64,000 nt of DNA, taken from Anticarsia gemmatalis (Eukaryota; Arthropoda; Insecta; Lepidoptera; Erebidae). The notes beneath the pieces were generated by a model. That model made no database searches and was not told the origin of the DNA. It was given only the letters and a program-made list of their open reading frames with translations. Of this stretch, positions 1 to 14,300 are shown one piece after another. Location of the stretch: the NCBI RefSeq assembly GCF_050436995.1, contig NC_134771.1, positions 6,179,501 to 6,243,500 on the forward strand, read 5' to 3'. Position 1 is the stretch's first letter; each line of letters opens with the position of its first letter. A program made the position numbers and the translations under genes.

Positions 1-800
1 TATACAATTTACTTATCACTAAAGCATAATCACTTGCATTGTCACTTATGACTTGAAGAGTGTGTCGTAATATGCAGTAATGTTACGTTTAAGACATGTC
101 TAGACTGCGCCATATTGTGATTGTCAACTGCGAATGTACGATTATTCGAGACGCGACATCGCGGCATAATCCTGCCGCGAGTGTCTGCGGCATGCGGCAT
201 TGTGCCGCACTGTTATAACTTCCAAAGTTGTCTGATTGTTTTGTTAAAACAACGTTACTCACAAAACTCTTTTTTTCTATGTAATAATAAAAACTTCATC
301 ACTTTTCATTTCTAGTAACGCTTGTGATCGTTTTAAGCGATTTTTTTTGTATCGTATTTATAATTTGTATACTTTTTTTTGATGTAATATATGTTATGTA
401 TGCCGCCTTACAGGAAATCACGCCTAATTAACACTCGCTTAAATTGAGTCGGCTGTTTAAGCGGATTTTCTCGATTTAAGCGAAGTGACTCGAATTAAGC
501 GTGCTTTTTGTAAGGTAGTTAGTACCAGCGGTAACAAAAGGGATAAAATTCGTTGCACAGTTATCTACCAGACGCCGCTGCTACTACGTGTTCAGTGTTT
601 TAAAATTATGTATTGAATCTCAATTTTATGAAAACTTTAATACTTTGATTTGTTTCATTGAGAAATATTTTTACAGAATTAAAATTGAGCTTGAAGACCT
701 TACATTAATATTTAAACTTCTGTAAAAATGTTTTGAATTACAAGCATAGTTTTGGATGTACAAAATTATTTTCTACTTACAATGATCTGTTAGTGGTGGA
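1..800. other. Intergenic DNA, no gene seen
   Basis: AT-rich flanking DNA without a convincing coding exon. Positions 130-215 are relatively GC-rich (GCGGCAT/GCCGC words). Positions 430-508 hold several spaced TTAAGCG words. No splice-bounded exon or known protein similarity was recognised on either strand. Confidence 0.5.
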
Positions 801-809
801 GCTATATTA

Positions 810-1005
810 AGTTTACTAGCGGACCCGACAGACGTTGTCCTGTCTACACGTCAAAAAAACATTGTCCAGCGGACAAAATTGTGAATCTAAACCATTCTCA
901 GATCCCCTTGAACACACACCAAAAATTTCATCAATATCGGTCCAGTCGTTTAAAAGAAGTTCAGTGACATACACACTTACAGAAGATTTATATATATTAC
1001 GTTTA
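810..1005 (-). repeat. Dispersed LINE-type 3' end (family H), minus copy
   Basis: On the minus strand this reads as the same sequence as 27098-27292: a segment describing 'cttctgtaagtgtgtatgtc...actggaccgatt...ggtcagctagta'. The two copies are in opposite orientation 26 kb apart. The wording (GACCGATTTT..., GGGTCAGCTAGT) is typical of RTE-like LINE/SINE tails in moths; the exact family is inferred. Confidence 0.6.
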
Positions 1006-1581
1006 TAAGTTTATGAGCGATATCTATTCATATAACTAGGTTTGAAAACAGTCTTTATGTTGACCAAATTACCATTTTACTATTATTAATTCTAGCATTA
1101 ATTCCTATTGTTTAATCGGGTAATGAATTATTTTGTAAATCTAAAAAATCGTTTCAGCGTATCTGAAAGCTGAATTCAGTTCATGTCAAAAGGTATTTCC
1201 CGATGAAACAAATTAAGGTATAATAACACAATAACACTATGTATATTTAAAACACTGAAGTTTGTTTGTTGTTTTTTACACTGTACATAATATTTCGTTG
1301 TTCCATTATTATTGTAATATATATCTTTTTATATAAAGATTATATAAGTTTTCTTCGAAATTTTGTTGTACAAATATTAGTTAAAAGTAGTGCACTGTCG
1401 AAGTTATTAATATTGAAAATATGCTTCTTTTGCGACCGTTTTTTTCTTGTATTTTCTGTTTTTGATTTAAAGTAGATTCAAATAGTCTTTAAATTAAGTA
1501 TGAGATAAATCTTATAGTCATACAATTTACGTTCGTCAGTGTATTACACTAATATATTGATTATTTAATTAATTTCTGTAC

Positions 1582-1751
1582 AATTCCCAACCAATGGGAA
1601 ATAATTTTTCCATTAAAACATCATTCCTATTATTGATTAAATTGATTTGTCTGTTGTGTTATTTATTGGGAACCAAAATTCCTGAATCTGGGATAATTTT
1701 CCTATTGGGAAAATTCCCATGAATGGGAAATGTTCCCATTGGTTGGGAATT
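1582..1751. mobile_element. Short inverted-repeat (MITE-like) element, 170 bp
   Basis: Both ends carry a perfect 19-bp terminal inverted repeat: AATTCCCAACCAATGGGAA at 1582-1600 and its reverse complement at 1733-1751. The interior contains more GGGAA/TTCCC words and no ORF. Size and structure fit a non-autonomous DNA element, but no clear target-site duplication is visible, so the superfamily is unassigned. Confidence 0.65.
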
Positions 1752-2274
1752 ATGTAATTTTTGTATTTGAAACGAAATAATATGTATTGTGTATTTATAA
1801 TTATAAGAAGTGCATTTAAATATAAATATTAATGCTTGTGAGTGCGACGGTCGCCGTGTCAAACATACCTAATTACTTACTGTATTTAAATTTATAATAA
1901 TTATTGATTATTAATGTACGATAGTTATGAATAAATGATTTTTAAGCCTTTATTGTGTTGTTTTATTTTATAACTTTAAAGCCCTTCTACTCACTGTAGT
2001 AGAATGCATCAGTAGTGCGGCTGTCGCATCGTGGTCATAGGTTCAAGTCCCAGGTTTGATCAAAGTGTTATTCCTGAGTTAATCTACCAGAGCAGTTTCA
2101 GTAGTTAGAGTTACCGAGAGGATAGAACTACTATTAATCTATTAGTTAGAATAGCTTTTTATTAATAACATATTTACATGTATTTGGTGCTGAAAGATGA
2201 TTGGTATTAAAAATAATAGTTAACAATAGCTAAGAGTAATAAATAATAAACTCCACAAATATTTTATACCATAC

Positions 2275-2280
2275 TTTATT
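2275..2280 (-). terminator. Candidate poly(A) signal of the SVWC gene
   Basis: AATAAA on the minus strand (TTTATT as written) about 430 bases downstream of the stop codon at 2710-2712. It is the plausible end of the 3' UTR; other A-rich candidates exist, so the assignment is tentative. Confidence 0.4.
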
Positions 2281-2709
2281 GTACAAAAAATCCAATAGTT
2301 TACTTATAAACTATTTAATTATTATGTCGATAAATGGCTAGGCATTTAACCTCACTAGGAAAAGCAATCCTTTTGCTTAGTAAAAAGCTTCAAAACAACA
2401 ATTAAGTACGAGAAGCTAGTTACAATCTGGACACCACACGATGGGCTCTTCTGCCGAGGGATACCAACCAAAGTGCAATGTGCTTTTTCCCAGCAATGGG
2501 AAATCTAAATTGCTAGTCAAAATTAGTTAAATTCGGGTTTATATGCTTTAAAAAACAAAATGCAGTTATTCATTCTAGCTGATACCTGAATCAATTTTTG
2601 TATCCAGCAAGGTACACCAATATTCAATCAAACGCGACTTCCACTACCTCATGACCTACTCCACTTACTAACACCCAGCCATCTATCAAAATATAACCCA
2701 TCTTAAAAA

Positions 2710-5700
2710 CTACTTGCTAGCAACCGCACTGCTATCTTCCATACTCATCGCAGTTTTGTCTACTTCTACCGAAGATAGCTTATTGAAATGCTTCCTTTTT
2801 TCTTGCGAACGATGTTTCTTGTGAACATGGGTCTTGTTCCTTCTCTTCTTGTGGGTGCGTTTCTTCTTCTTCTTGTCTAGATCTTCTGAAGTGTCGGCAG
2901 GGGGCGTGTGGGGGGGAGGTTTATGAGGTTCGACGGGCGCCATGTATGTAGGGGGCTGAATTGGTGCTGGCTCCTGGGTGAAGAATATAAATAAATAAAG
3001 ATTATTGGACAACTCACACCCGGTCATTTGATTCCAAACTAAGCAGAGTTTGTACTATGGTAACCAAATAACTGATAAACATACTTATGTACTTCTAAAT
3101 ACATACTTTATATAGATAAATTGACCACCAGATTCAGAACAAATACTGGGAATTGTGAATATTGTTGAGTGGTATCGAGAAAAGCGGAGGTTTTTGTCTG
3201 TCTGGCCTTTTAGAGAATGGAGAAAATATTTGTAATTTATGCCATTGTATTCCCTCCATATAAAATATAGGAATTGAGCGGCATCCAGTGGGACTGGAAG
3301 CCGACTCCAACATAGTTGGAAGAAATACTAGACTGATGATGATTTATTCATACCTTAGGTTGATTGGACCTGCGGACACTGTTGCTAGCGTCACTGAAGT
3401 AGTTGTTGCCGTTGTCCTCCACGAACGAAGGCGGCTCTGCCGTCGACTCTAGCGGGCCGAACTTACTGGTACGAGTCTTAGATGGGAACCTGCGAAAGAA
3501 CGACTTTTTAGTCTTCTTGATAGGTAAAGTCAGCTCCAAAAGTCGCTTAACAACTTCATATTTTAATTAGGTAGAATGAGTTAGAATTAAACATTTTGAA
3601 TGGCAAATGTTTTTTCCATGGAATAATGTGCATACTTCAGTATATAAGGTTTCAAAAGATTGAGTATGATCAGATACTTTTGGAGCTGACTGTAGGTACA
3701 CTTACTGTTTAGTTAATCTTTTGTTTGGTAACAATTTCGATGTTCCATGTGTCTAAACAGATTTTTTATTTCGTATTTTAGTGAATTATAATAGGTTGAA
3801 GATTCATATTTAATCTAGTTCTCTAATCGTGCTTAGGCAAGCCGTGGTATAGTAAGCTAGAATTTAGCTTATTGTTTTACGTAATTATAGTTGTCTGTTG
3901 TACCTACCTACTAGGTATTGAATTACAACAGATCCCTCGCATTATTGTGACAAACCTACACGATTCGCTAACTAAAATCACTCTCGATTTTCGTTTTTTT
4001 TTTTACCATTTATTGTATTTTTATTTAAAGTTAATATTGGTTTGGTCATGTAAAAAGAATGAATGAATGTAGAATAGGGAATAAAAATACTGTTTGGTTG
4101 TAACTAGTAACGCAGGGAAGGGACGCCCTAGAAAGACATACACAGATCATATCGATGATGTCTTGCAAAGAGGTCAGATAACCGGCTGTCCTGTATGACA
4201 ACATGTATGGATGTGAATGAGGCAAAGGTTCGTAGCAAGTGACGTTCTCTGGTCTCTGTCTTCCCCTATGGGGAGAAGGAGCGATTTTATGTATGTTTGT
4301 ATAATCCCTTTACCGCAGTATGTGTGTGTCAGTGGTGCCCTCTACCCTATCGCGTGGTTTACAACGCTTGCGAGATATTTTCCCGCCGCGGCGTGTTTTG
4401 CAATGTTTCTCATGGCCACTGTTCACAACCCCGTGAGCACTGAAATAGAAAAACCCTAACTAAGTAGGTAGATTTATTATTAATAATACGTTTATTAGAA
4501 ACCAGAGAAAAAGTAAATTTCTCTCCAAATCTTTGAAATTGCTACATTTTGAAATGACGGTTTTTTTTATGACGTGTGTGTGTGTGCAATTGCACCACAA
4601 ATCCCTCAGTTAACATTATTTCTACTGTTTATGGGACATTATTTTTCTTATATTTTGTAAACACGCAAAAGAAAGCGCTTTTTAATCACTCTGGTGCGTG
4701 GTTGCTGTAAAAGTATTTCTCGGCTACAATTTATACCTACTGTTTATTATATTTATTGCTGCAAAATATTGCATCTTATTCGTAAATGTAAAATGTTATA
4801 GCAATTTTTCTACTACTTGATTTGGGTGCTCATGCCTCATTTTTATCGAAATTATTATTTTATTTCTCTATTTACTACACAAGCTCACGGGGTTGCTTTC
4901 AGTGGACTTTTCCAAGTATTACCCTCATACTAACCATACAATTTTAACCGAATGCAAAAAAGGAGGACGTTCTCAAGACCTCTCTATGCCTTTTTATGTT
5001 GGTTACCTCACAACGTTTTACATGGCAAACGGGTTTTGATGGTTATTTTGTTTGAAAGCTGGTAAAATTAAATTCGCAGTTTAATTCTTAATACTACTTT
5101 GTATAGATAAACGTTCATCTTTACGTATTGCTTTAAAGTCAGTTTTTTTAACCCATGTCTGTCCCACTGCTGGGCAAAGGCCTCCTATTTAAAGTTATGA
5201 ACACTTTTAATAAATCGATAGTTCATCTCACCTTGTCTTATGTCGGTCCTCAACCTCCACATTGGCGTGTGGTCGCTCTCGTTCCACCTCGTGCTCCTCA
5301 TGCTCCCGCTTGCTCTTGAAGATCTCCTTCAACGTCTTTTGGTGCTTCAAGTATTCGCTGTCACTTTGGGCCCTGAAATGATGGGTCAGTGTAAAAATAT
5401 ACATGAAGCCGAGATAGTTTTAAATCGCAAGGAACATAATACAACTAGTTCACTCTGTGACGAAAGTTTTATAATACATATATTTATAGATTGGTTTTGC
5501 AATCGTAGCCCGCAGTTTGGTTATCTGCCCGGTATAGGCAATAATTTCGCCCCATATCACACTGGACTAACATTGTTTATGTTAAAACATGAGTGTATAT
5601 TTTACACCTCTCTCTACACCTTCGGTTATAACAAAAGCGATGATTTTTTAACCCGTTACTGTCCCACTGCTAAGCAAGGGTCTCCTCCCAATCAAGGGCC

Positions 5701-8700
5701 GCTCCCTTAGGCCTAGCTATGATAAATATATAAAATAAAATCAAAACCCATCCTCACCTCTTCTCTGCACTAAACTCCTGCGGGCTCTTCGTCTGATGTA
5801 CCTTCTCGCTCATTCTCTGCACCACATTCTCAATGTCCCTCATCCTGGTGCCGATGGCGTCCACCAGGGCCTGCAGGTTGTTGGGCTTGGACTCCTTGCG
5901 CTCCACCTTCTCCGGTTCTGTGGACTCTTGCTGGTGGGTGCCGGGCTCCTGTGTATAACGTAACTCCATTACCTAGGGGAAATAGCAGGTTCACTTTTGG
6001 GTAAGAATTTTATAAATAAATAAAACTAAATTTAACCCTTTAATGTCTCACTGCTGGGCAAGGGTTTCCTCCCGTAATGAGGGAGGGGTTAGGCCTTGAG
6101 TCCACCACGCTGGCCAAGTGCGGGTTGGGTACATGCCTTCAAGAACGAACATCACGATGTTTTCCTTCACCGTTGGAACAAGTGATAATTATTTCTAATA
6201 CACACATAACTTTGAATAGTTTTTTATGTGTTGTCTCGGGTTCGAACCTGCAACCACTTGCGTGGGAGGTACCAACTAATTATACCTCTCGGCTATCATT
6301 ACACACGGCTATTATAACATTTCAAAGCAATGACTTAACAACCTTCACACTTGGAAAGTTTGAAAACCGTATTCCGAAAACTACTTGACAGAACCATGAC
6401 TTTCAATCGTCTTATCACAATTGTCTCGCACTAAATTTACAAGACTATCTACGTTTTTATGTGAAATACAAATGATACAATCAACTTACATTAGCATTAG
6501 CTCTGCCGTCAGGATCTTCGTGTTCGTTCCACTGGTTCGGAGGTATCTCTGTCCATGACTGGTGGTGGGAACTCTGTGGAAAAACACAATATTAATGAAG
6601 AAATCAAAAATCTAAATCAAATCATTTATTAATTTAGATCAAATATTGACACTTATGATAGTCGTTACAATTACTGAATCTACCACTAGCTCGGAAAGTT
6701 GGGACAGTTAAATACAAGGAAGTAGAAAGACTTTTTTGAAGATGGATGATGGCTGCCAAATTGTAAAGGCAATAGATTTGCTCTTATATGCGGTTCGGTT
6801 TCAATAGCCGATATTATTTTTTAATATTTGACAAGCTTGCAAGTTTGCTCTTATAACAGCACTTGACAAGCTTCTCACCGCAATTTCATAGCCCGTTGGG
6901 ACGGATAACCAACACAACCAGTGAGAGGTCATCTTCAGGACTGACGACAACATGTGCTCTCCGAATCACGGTGGACTAGTGAACTACCCAACATCGTGTA
7001 ATTTGCGAAGCATTTCTTGACATAAAACAACAACAACAAACTAAGGAGTTTTTTTTAGCACGGCCGGGGATTCGAACCTGAGACCTCTGCAGTCGAATAA
7101 ACTACAGATCGAAGTACAAAGGCAGTTAACTGCGATGGAGTAGTCCATACCACCAAGGGAAAACAAATAATTTGGGTTAAAAATATAGACTTCAATTTTA
7201 ATATTTAGCTTAACTCGTAAACATCGTAATAAAAGATGCGAAAATTCGAACTTATCCAGAGTTCCAGAACTACTGTACATTTAGCATACCTTATAGGTTT
7301 GTTTCTCCTTCGGCGGGTTATCACTAAAGAACTTCTCATCGGACGACTCCGGCGGCTGGAAGAGAACAACAACATGAACATAGAGCAAGTGCCATGATGA
7401 CCAGGTCGGTACCAGGAGGGGGGCTACGTACCTGTGCGATAATGGCACATTCGAATATCCTAACTTTACGTACCTAAAACAAGTGCTCGGTTCAAAATTT
7501 ATTTGTTTTTAATACATACTTTTATATCTGTCAAGTTTTTCTTCTTTCTTCTACTTATTTATTTATTTTATTGGAATACCGACAGCTGAATTTTAAGAAA
7601 GAATTTCTGTATAGTTTTACAGAAGAAAAAGGTAAGTACTATATTTGTTGACCCTATAGCCCTATAGTAGCCTACCCTATAGTACACCCTAGAATCGGTA
7701 TCTTATGTAGTTAAGTTCATTCTAACGACTGTATACACACATCCCGTCACATAACGAGTATATCTAATATATTTGACGAAAGAAGTATTTTACCAGTTGA
7801 GAATTATCACATTTGACACCTAAACTTAAATAATTTTCATCATTTATTAATCTGTGTAACGACTTATAGCGACCGAATGATGATAAAAAAAAATTAAATT
7901 ATATTCAAAAGCATTTCGGATTTTTACCCCCAAATTAATTTACGTAGGTACGTTTTGCTAGCAAATCTTTAAATTTTCTTTATTTCTGGCTTTTAAAGTA
8001 ACAAATAAACTTGAAATCAACACAGCTTAACCGATAAGCCATAACGTTAAATTATCATCTGTATATGAAACCGTATTGAGCTGGTATCTACATACCTTCT
8101 CAGTAGACGGCGGAGCATCCTCAAGATCCTGTACATCCGTGTCATGATGTTCAGTTTCATCTTCCTTCGCGAAGAAATGACTTGATTCCGAGATCTTACG
8201 ACCGCGCTTGTGTCTTGTGCTGAACAATTAAAATACAATTATTAGTCATTAAATTTAAGCCGCTACTGTCCCACTGCTGGGCAAGGGTCTCCTCCAAGAA
8301 AAATTAAAGGGTTAAGCCTGGAGTCCATTCCTATGGCCAAGTGCAGGTGATTGCATTCGTTCAGGAATAGTTAGACATGTAAGGCTTCTTAACGATTTGT
8401 TCCTTTACCGTTAGAACAAGTGATAAATATTTCAGAAAAGTCATTAATGTGTATTAATTTCAATTCAAGCACTTGTGTGTTAGATTAACTATATATATTC
8501 CCGCCTAGCAGTGGACAGTCCAAGCAATATTATCACCTCTAGGATTATGAGGCAATTCACATAAAATTCAAGTTCTTCCAGTAAAAATTAGATTTATAAA
8601 TAAGCTTTTTGCTTTTAGAGAAGTGAGGATATATCGACGAAATATAATTGAAATTAAATGTAACTCACTCTTTCTTTTCTTCAGGAGTTCCTCCCTCCCA

Positions 8701-11259
8701 TAGCATTCCAAGACCTGGAGAGCTGTTATCCAGATTACGTCTACAAAATATCAACAAATTTAGCCATAAAATAAATGACGTCACTATGTTGTATTTCTAT
8801 ACAAATACGACATAGTGACATTATGACGTATTTTCGTTGTCATCAATAATTTTAAGTTGGACACTAGACTAATTACCAAGTAAGGTATTAAAATGTCTTA
8901 CCTGTTGTCTGACTGCGTTTTGGAGTTCCGTGGTTCCTTTGATTCAGAACCGGTTGATAAAGCTATCTGTTAACAATATGAAACATATTGAAAGCGATAT
9001 GAAAGTTAAGCGTCGAAGGTAAAGTTAGGTTCTAGATGAGATTCTAGGTTGAGAACATCAGTGACTCGCAGGCATAAGCAGCTGACGGTGGCCTGTTTGA
9101 TACAGCCATTTTTTTTGGAATAAACAAAATGATCAATGCATTATCAGCCTTTCCTTTCTTCCGACTATGTTTGAGTCGGCTTCCAGTCTTGATGCAGCTG
9201 AATGTCAGTATTTTAACCCTCAAAAAAAACTTAAGGCTGGTTATCAGACTTTCAAGCTTCTGACTACTGTTAACGACTGTCAAAGATCTTTGAAAACGAC
9301 AGCCGAGTCCCACAATTTAGAATTATAATCTAAATAAATTGTGCACCTCAAGACTCTACTAAACTGTTGAACTTTCAACCGGGAACCATAATTTAACAGA
9401 ATTAAGCATTATAATCTAAATAAATTGTGCATCTCGAAGTATGTTGTCACTATAGTATTATTAACGTTCTCACCACAATGTCAGGAGCGGAAGACTTTTG
9501 TGACGAAGCCCTGGGCACGACCTCGTTGCAGTCAGGACTGTCTGTGGTGGCCTGCTTCCTCCCTGAGTGGAGGGGCTTCTCGTGGGTGCCCTCTCCCTCG
9601 GGCTCGGAGAGTTCGTACACTGGACCTTGGTCTACTGTTCTGGAGGGAAAAGAATGGTGAATTAAGTTTTGTATTTGTAGCCCATCACTGTCTTTTAATT
9701 TGAACAAGTAAACAACGGTTAGTTGAGGCCTCCACGGTGACTAAGAACTTTAAGAACTTGTTGCAAAACCTCTCAAGACCGCAAAGTTTTATCACAACGA
9801 TCTCTTTCGAAGTTAAAACCTGTGATTTTGTGCAATAATATTGAAAATGTGAATGTTTGTTAGTGTAGTACTATTACTCCTAAACTTAAAAGTTAATCAT
9901 GACAAACTATAATATGAAAATAATTGAATATCTGGGTGCAAATAGGCTACAAATTCAACGAAATGAAAAAAACGCGAGCAAGAGCTAAAAATTTTACAAT
10001 GAACGGTGGTAAAATGATTCGTTTAGCTGTAAATTGCTATCTTACTTGGGTAAGAATGTGGTGTCTGAAGGTGGTGGCTTCTTCATCTTGTACATGTGAC
10101 TCCAGGGCGCCGCCGGCAGCACCTCCCATGGCTGGCCCAGGACTCTGGTCCATACCTCGCCGCGAACTACTACTAGACATCTAAAGAGAAAGATAGCTTT
10201 AAAAAATTATTGCTGTTTTTAGGCTGCAAAAGTATTAGACTTAGGTCGCTAAATTATATCATTCGTACGCATCTTCAGGCAATGGTTCGCCGTGATTTTT
10301 CTAGTTTAAATAATAATGCAAGACATTTCGAGCATGACTTAACGGTGTCAGCTGGTCTACCTAAGTTCAAAGGGTTAAAAGAATTAAGACTCTAATGCGT
10401 TAAAATATTATTTGAATAAATATCGATCATGCTTATTTTCCTGGGACCCGCGGTGACAGTTTTGGCTGTCAAATCGACACCATCGAGTCTTTTGCTCTCA
10501 ATATGCATTATTCACCACACCTCATAGTACTTACCTCAGTCTAGTACAGCAGAACGGGAACTGCATATTGGTATCTTCAACGACTTCCTCACATTCTATC
10601 GCTGACTCCGGAGCTTCCACTCTCTTGCACCTGATAAATTAACAAGTTATTACTATTACACAAATATGTTCTTACTAGCTGACCCGTGCGGCTCCGCTCG
10701 CGTGAATTTCGTACTGTTGCTTATTCGTTTGAGCACGCGAATTGCGAAGCACTCGATACACCTACACATAAAAATGTTAACAACTCTTTTGTCATCTAAT
10801 GGTTATTTACGAAAGGGACCCGAAAGGCACACAATGTGACACAGGCTCAGGCAGGCCTGATTTCCTGTGGTTACCTTCTTTTCCGCTCTCGTCTGTATCC
10901 GTAGCAGTTTACAGTGTAAAATATAATACCTTATAATAGACTGACCATTGCTTACCCGTCTGGATTCAGAATATTATTATAGGTCCTATCTGCGCCGGAG
11001 CTCTTCAGACGCGTAATAATGTATACTTGCGATGATACGTCCGAAACCGCGTAACCCGTAATTATTTTTTATACTTATATCATCCGTTGTTTATTTTTTA
11101 AAACTTACCACATAGTCTGTTTCATAGCTATCCAATTTATTTCCTTAATGCAACCAATTAATTTGGTTATTAAATATTATGTGATTCGAACAACAACGCC
11201 ATCTGTCATTTGCGGCGAACAACGACAACAAACGAAATTATTCGGTTTGCCATCTAGGA

Positions 11260-11334
<75 letters not shown>

Positions 11335-14300
11335 CTTTTTTTTTTTTGCTGTGGCAACCCTACGGTTAACAGCTGATTTGAATAGCTCCGTGTAATTTTT
11401 ATTTAATAATTAGTATTTTTAAACATATTTATCAATAAAATACCAATTTCACACTTATTTATAGTTGGAATATCTTTATTTCAACATATTTAGTTAACTT
11501 ATATAGTATTTATTGTGTAAAAATTGTGTAGTGCAAATTTGGTGCGTAACAACTACCGGCAAACCGTTAAAAGTTTGTGAAAATTAATATTTTTCTGTAT
11601 TTACGAGGATTCATTGTCGTCTTCTTAAAGGTAACGTAGTAACTTTAAATTAATAACTTATTTTATAAAGTTCTGCAGTGTAGTTGCACAAACAACTACA
11701 CTTTAATATCTCGCAGAACAACATAACCTCCCATTGTTTGTTTGTGCCTTTTTAGGTGTTTTATTTGTGTCTTGACAGTATCATTAGGTTAATTATTTAA
11801 CATGATTATGACTCGCAAGGCCTTGGCTCGCCAGGAGGAGACCAAACTCCAAATGGCTTTGAGGGAACTTAAGGCCACCAAAGAGAGGTACAATCAACTC
11901 AGTGGTGAAAGAGACGACAATGAAAGGGAACTATTAGAGGTGCTTAGTAAAAACGACAAGATGAAAAAAGAAATGTCAAAGTTGCACTCACAGTACAGTC
12001 ATGCCATAGACGACCGGGACAGGCTCCAACTCGTTGTTGACAGCTTTGATGAGTGTCGAAATGAATACATTTGCGCTCTGAACAGGATAACTAGCTTAGA
12101 ACAACAACTACACAGAGCTAATAACAAGATATCAGACTTAGAGGAGTTAAATACCACCGTCATTGCCTCCACAAATCAAAGTTTATTCGACGAGTTGGTG
12201 GCCCCCGGCTTAGACAGTGCTTCAGTTAATAACCTTCATCCATCAGTTATTATTGATCTAACACGAGATGATGAGCCCATTAAACATCCTAAATCTGTGA
12301 GGGTAATTAAGTGTAGCAATAAAAAGTTTAAGAAATATATTAAAATTAAAAGATACATTACAAAGATGAAGAAACAAATAAAAAAACATAAATTCTTCAT
12401 CAATTGTATGTCCTTAAACAGACACAGATTGCAACTTATTGACCAACTAAAAATGTATTCATTGGAGTTGGACAATGTCTCACTGCAATATCAAACAGAC
12501 ACAAGGGCTATGCAGTCTGAGATTGACCGACTCCATGAGTCACTAACATCCATCACCACTAAATACGAAATGGCTGCTAAACAGAGTAGGGAGCAAGTAT
12601 TGGCAATAGGCAGACTGGTTAATTCCTGTAAGTGTGATAATGATAGTTCAATAACATTGTCAAATAACTCAAATTTCACTAGGACATCGCTGAACTATCA
12701 GCCAGAACCTGCTCCCTCCTCGCTGCCAATGATTAACACACCTCCCTCAACTCCTAATCCTCCTCAAACACATATTCCCACTCCTAGTTCTCCCATAATC
12801 AACAAAAAAAATAACATTACATTGTTCAGTGATGAAATTGGTAAAGATCTAAGTTCCTACATATTAAACACTAACATGGAGCTTTCAATCACAAATTATT
12901 GTACTCCTAATTTATCTTATTGCAAAATACTAGATAGAATTGTTAATTCTAATTTCAGCCAGGACACAACATTAATTATATTTGTTGGTAATAGGGGAAA
13001 TGTAAACAGAAAGAAGTTTATTGACTATTTTGAATGTTTATCAAAACTGAATGTAAACAAAATTGTATTGTTTGCACTTCCCCTTAGTAAAGGTTTGCCA
13101 CAGGAAGAACTTAATATTAGATCTAAATTAAATGTAATTATGCATAATCTGACATGCCAAATTAATGGTATTAATTATAATAAATTTCATTTTATTGACA
13201 CTAACAGGATTGTTAGTAATTGTTTATATAAGACCAAAGATAGTTATTATCTTTCTTATTATTGTAAAAGACAAATAGCAATTTCGCTATCCTATTTTAT
13301 TTCTATTACAGCCAAGAACTTGGCTAAACAAGTTGCTTCTATTGAGCAACATAATATTGACATTTCAAATAACTTAGCCAGTAATTTGGCTAATAATTTT
13401 GACATTCCAAATAAAAATTATGACATGAATGTTGACATGACATGTAATTTAAATTAAATCATGAGACAAAAGAGGTAACCTCTTGCAAAATAGATCAATC
13501 GAGTGTAAAGTGCCCTAATATAATTAATAAAAATAGAAATGTAATTAACCTGGTGCATCAGAACATTAGAGGAATTATGGGTAAAGAGCTAGAAATTGAA
13601 TTGTTCATGAATTGTAATTGTATTGATATATTTTGCATAACTGAACATTGGCTAAAAAGCAATCAATTCATGTTCAACTTCAACAATCACCAGGTTGGCA
13701 GTTCATTCAGCAGGGAACATTCCATACATGGTGGTTCACTCATATTAATTAATAAACAGTTAAAGTACAAGGAACGCCATGATATTGTTTCTCTCTCTGT
13801 TGAACGGACCGCAGAAATAGCTTGTATAGAAGTAGAACAGTTTATTGTATTGAGTGTATACAGGCCTCCTTCTGCGTTGTATGATAGTTTTGAGAGTATT
13901 ATGGAAGATGTTTTAAATAAGGTAACAAATTTAAACAAATTTGTTATTATTTCTGGAGATTTTAATATAAATTTATTGGAGAATTCTAGTTTATGTATTA
14001 AAATTAAAGCTCTCTTTCAATCATACAATCTGAAGTACTTGTTTTTGGAGCCAACAAGAATAACTGCCACAACAGCCACATGTTTGGATAACATTTTCAC
14101 TAATATCAAAATTAATGATAAGAAAATTATTAATCAATTAGATTCGGATCATTGTGGACAACTAATTTCATTTGATGCTAAGACTAAACATGTGGCTAAA
14201 AGAAAGATTACTATTGTTCCCAAAACCGTTAATCGTTTTGAAAGTTTTAAAAATAAATTAGTTTGTAGTCTTCCATTTCTAAAACATAATAATGATCCTA

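Noticed and set aside
5240..5710. A 156-codon plus-strand open frame
   Set aside because: Its first part is the antisense of SVWC exon 12 (5232-5372) and the rest is intron plus a family E repeat; no protein-like features.
9425..9703. Plus-strand open frames of 77-92 codons
   Set aside because: Antisense of SVWC exon 5; the minus-strand reading joins in phase with exons 4 and 6.
10046..10180. An alternative reading of exon 4 beginning MSSSSSRRGMDQ, which looked like a start codon
   Set aside because: The frame demanded by exon 3 (phase 2) supplies the eighth SVWC cysteine and continues in phase into exon 5; the ATG reading does not.
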